From the NCBI GenBank assembly GCA_964389685.1, contig CAYMFM010000001.1:1-64000 (forward strand): a stretch of 64,000 bases of DNA, read 5' to 3'. The notes under the pieces are model-generated. The model ran no database searches. It was given only the letters and a program-made list of their open reading frames with translations, and was not told the origin of the DNA. The translations under genes were made by a program, and so were the position numbers. This document shows, piece after piece, positions 62,389-64,000 of the stretch (positions are counted from its first letter, which is position 1; each line of letters starts with the position of its first letter). Origin of the DNA: G020353115 sp964389685. Lineage in GTDB: Bacteria > Bacteroidota > Bacteroidia > Bacteroidales > VadinHA17.

Positions 62389-63927
62389 TCAAAATTCAAT
62401 AAATCTTGTATGCCTCCACCTTGAAAACGCCTGATTGCCAATAAAAATCTCTGGAGTTTGATCCTTCTCAAATATCTTCAACGATTCGAGCGATACATTT
62501 TTTGATAGAAAATCACCAATCGCAGCAGAGGATGTTTTCCCTTTTGTATCTTTTAAATGTTTCAATAAATAGTAAGTAAAAAGCCCATGGGATCCTTCAG
62601 GATAGGGAAAAGCTGTTTGTCCGGGAGCTGTAGCTGCGTATAAAACCATATTCTCACCCAACTGCTGGTTGACTTTTTTATGATAAACCATTTTGTCCTC
62701 AATGCTATATTCTTCTGGAGTTATCATGGTAGCATCCAGAAAGAAATGGATCTTGTCTGACCCTGTCTGGTTAAACAATTGAAACAGGTCGAACAGATTC
62801 TGGTTTGGTGTTTTTTGTTCACCCCGGGTGTCAACCGGTAATAGATAGGGTGTGTACGATCCCGGATCAAAAAAAGCGAGACCGGAGAAATAGATAAAGA
62901 GTTCTGCATTACCTACCCTTGATGCTATTCTTGACATCAGTTGTGCATGGTGTATCAGGTTATCTGAAGTTGTGTTGGTCAGAAGATAGATATTATCTTC
63001 TTTCAGTCCCAGGACGCAGATGAGGTATTCCTTAAATACAAGAGCATCCAGAACCTGATGGGTATTTTGTTCCCCGAGAGGGGGTATGAATTGATAATCC
63101 TGATTCCCGATTACCAGAGCCAGCCGGTTGGAATATTTTATAAGATGCTTTGGAATATTCACATCAACATCCGGAAGTTTTTTATCCGTGGTTTCAACCA
63201 CTGCCTCATCTGTCACCTCCTGTGGGGTAAGATTAACTTCTTTTCGTGGCAGGGACTTTAACAGATCCATTGCAATGGTTTTGTTTTCGGAATAGAGGTT
63301 ATATTTTTCGGACAGTTTTACTGCGATATTGAATTGATTTAATCCATAATCCCTGGTAATGATGAATGGGAATTTAACTTCAATGGACTCCCCACTACTA
63401 AGTTGACCAATATGATAGATGTTGTTTGATCTCAACGGTGATGAAGGCAATACAAATTCTGCCTGCACCTGGGATGCTGTACCCTTCCCAATGTTTTGAA
63501 CCAGCGTTTTAAAGTAAATGGTTTCACCAAGTTCAGGTTTTCCTGAGACGGCTATTGAAACCTGTTTTCCATTCATACTGTAAATTTCACCGAGATCAAT
63601 TTCTTTATCATACACAAGCCCGGTAACATCAGGATGCTTCAATGAAACGGCAAGTGTTACATCCTGCGCTTTGCCATTACCAACATTTAACAGGTTAAAA
63701 CGGATAACAGACCGTTCTTCTGCTTCAATAACCTGATCATTGTTTTCATCCAGGAAGAGAAAATCGACCATTTGGAAAATGGGAAGGGCTTTGATATAAT
63801 TCTCAGATGAATTTTTTTGAAATGAGATGTGTTTGATGACACTCTTATCACTGGTTGTGAATTTCTCCTGAGCCAGCACTGTCAACGGGATAATGCAGAA
63901 TAGAATGAATGATGTGATTTTTTTCAT
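62389..63927 (-). CDS. Caspase-fold protein lacking the catalytic dyad, with CARDB-like N-terminus
   Basis: A 512-residue secreted protein with signal peptide (SFILFCIIPLTVLAQ). Residues about 50-210 form CARDB-like beta domains. From about 262 it has a caspase/metacaspase p20-like fold: YSNRLALVIGNQDYQFIPPL, ELFIYFSGLAFFDPGSYTPY and KIHFFLDATMITPEE. Active homologues have YFSGHG and LDACxSG; here the His is Leu 350 and the Cys is Thr 400. It is therefore a pseudopeptidase. A downstream gene 19 bases away cannot be judged. Confidence 0.8.
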   Translation of the reverse strand: MKKITSFILFCIIPLTVLAQEKFTTSDKSVIKHISFQKNSSENYIKALPIFQMVDFLFLDENNDQVIEAEERSVIRFNLLNVGNGKAQDVTLAVSLKHPDVTGLVYDKEIDLGEIYSMNGKQVSIAVSGKPELGETIYFKTLVQNIGKGTASQVQAEFVLPSSPLRSNNIYHIGQLSSGESIEVKFPFIITRDYGLNQFNIAVKLSEKYNLYSENKTIAMDLLKSLPRKEVNLTPQEVTDEAVVETTDKKLPDVDVNIPKHLIKYSNRLALVIGNQDYQFIPPLGEQNTHQVLDALVFKEYLICVLGLKEDNIYLLTNTTSDNLIHHAQLMSRIASRVGNAELFIYFSGLAFFDPGSYTPYLLPVDTRGEQKTPNQNLFDLFQLFNQTGSDKIHFFLDATMITPEEYSIEDKMVYHKKVNQQLGENMVLYAATAPGQTAFPYPEGSHGLFTYYLLKHLKDTKGKTSSAAIGDFLSKNVSLESLKIFEKDQTPEIFIGNQAFSRWRHTRFIEF

Positions 63928-63947
63928 GGGTGACCAGTTGCATCAGT

Positions 63948-64000
63948 TTAAAATGTTATCCGCAGAGAAAATCCGGGTGCTGAATATTCCGGATAAACAG
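63948..64000 (-). CDS. C-terminus of an outer-membrane-like protein, cut by window end
   Basis: The last 16 codons of a minus-strand gene reading YPEYSAPGFSLRITF, then TAA at 63948-63950. A terminal aromatic F after alternate polar and hydrophobic residues is typical of outer-membrane beta barrels. The rest lies outside the window. It may be the start of the same operon as the caspase-fold gene, 20 bases upstream of it. Confidence 0.5.
   Translation of the reverse strand, partial: VYPEYSAPGFSLRITF

Noticed and set aside
62389..63927. Active caspase-like peptidase
   Set aside because: Both the catalytic histidine and cysteine are replaced.
1..64000. CRISPR arrays, tRNA or rRNA genes, and insertion sequences
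   Set aside because: No regularly spaced repeats, cloverleaf or transposase reading frame was recognised; short elements could be missed by eye.

Overview
The window is bacterial and best explained as Bacteroidota (Bacteroidales-like, probably anaerobic). The clearest evidence is a complete type IX secretion core operon (porP/sprF-gldK-gldL-gldM-gldN, 40.2-46.0 kb, minus strand), DUF4270 and DUF4197 lipoproteins, an N-terminal-only glycogen-synthase-like protein next to panC/panD, and several promoters with the Bacteroidota -7 box TAnnTTTG. No rRNA, tRNA, CRISPR array or insertion sequence was recognised. A run of 100 Ns at 37120-37219 lies between two identical 55-bp copies and is an assembly scar inside one gene.

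Region 1 (1-29.6 kb, plus strand apart from one regulator) is visibly AT-rich and accessory. Intact genes include a 2[4Fe-4S] ferredoxin, Mrp-type ATPase, AmrS-type radical SAM enzyme, metallo-beta-lactamase-fold protein, bifunctional NAD(P)HX repair enzyme, a COG3199 NAD-kinase-like protein, a Kef-type antiporter, HD hydrolase, NifX-like small proteins, cupin, FAD dehydrogenases and an FNR-type regulator. Between them lie many broken genes: a GH130 phosphorylase tail, YggS, ArsP_2 exporter, old yellow enzyme, second copies of nnrE, cupin and a KaiC-like ATPase, RelA/SpoT, a radical SAM enzyme, TonB, DUF89 and uracil-DNA glycosylase. Several keep N- and C-terminal ends but have lost the middle. 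For the second nnrE copy the deletion end points can be read against the intact copy in the same window: they are two ATTTT repeats 239 bp apart.

Region 2 (29.8-35.4 kb) is a compact leftward operon dsrE-tusA-mvhD-hdrA1-hdrA2-wHTH, with a divergent Crp/Fnr regulator. A perfect ATGTGA-N6-TCACAT palindrome lies between two opposed -7 boxes. The gene content suggests a sulfur-carrier (TusA/DsrE) relay coupled to an HdrA/MvhD flavin and iron-sulfur electron-transfer complex. It has no HdrB/HdrC and no hydrogenase in view. This is the best candidate for an under-described system here.

Region 3 (35.4-64 kb) is conserved Bacteroidota backbone: THEP1-like NTPase, a Cys/Met PLP lyase, MlaEF-type ABC genes, mannose-1-phosphate guanylyltransferase, the T9SS operon, an arginase-like protein with altered metal ligands, topA, a class A PBP, DUF4197, radA, rfaE2-like, a YbhN-like membrane protein, panD, panC, glgA-like and DUF4270. 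It ends with a broken FN3-like/LamG lipoprotein, a sugar O-methyltransferase, and a caspase-fold protein lacking both catalytic residues.

Two regulatory architectures stand out. A 26-bp inverted repeat (ATTTATCAA-N8-TTGAYAAAT) occurs at 797 and 25948. In both places its centre is exactly 73.5 bp upstream of a TAAyTTTG box, and the second copy lies beside a regulator carrying the FNR-type CX2CX5C cluster motif.
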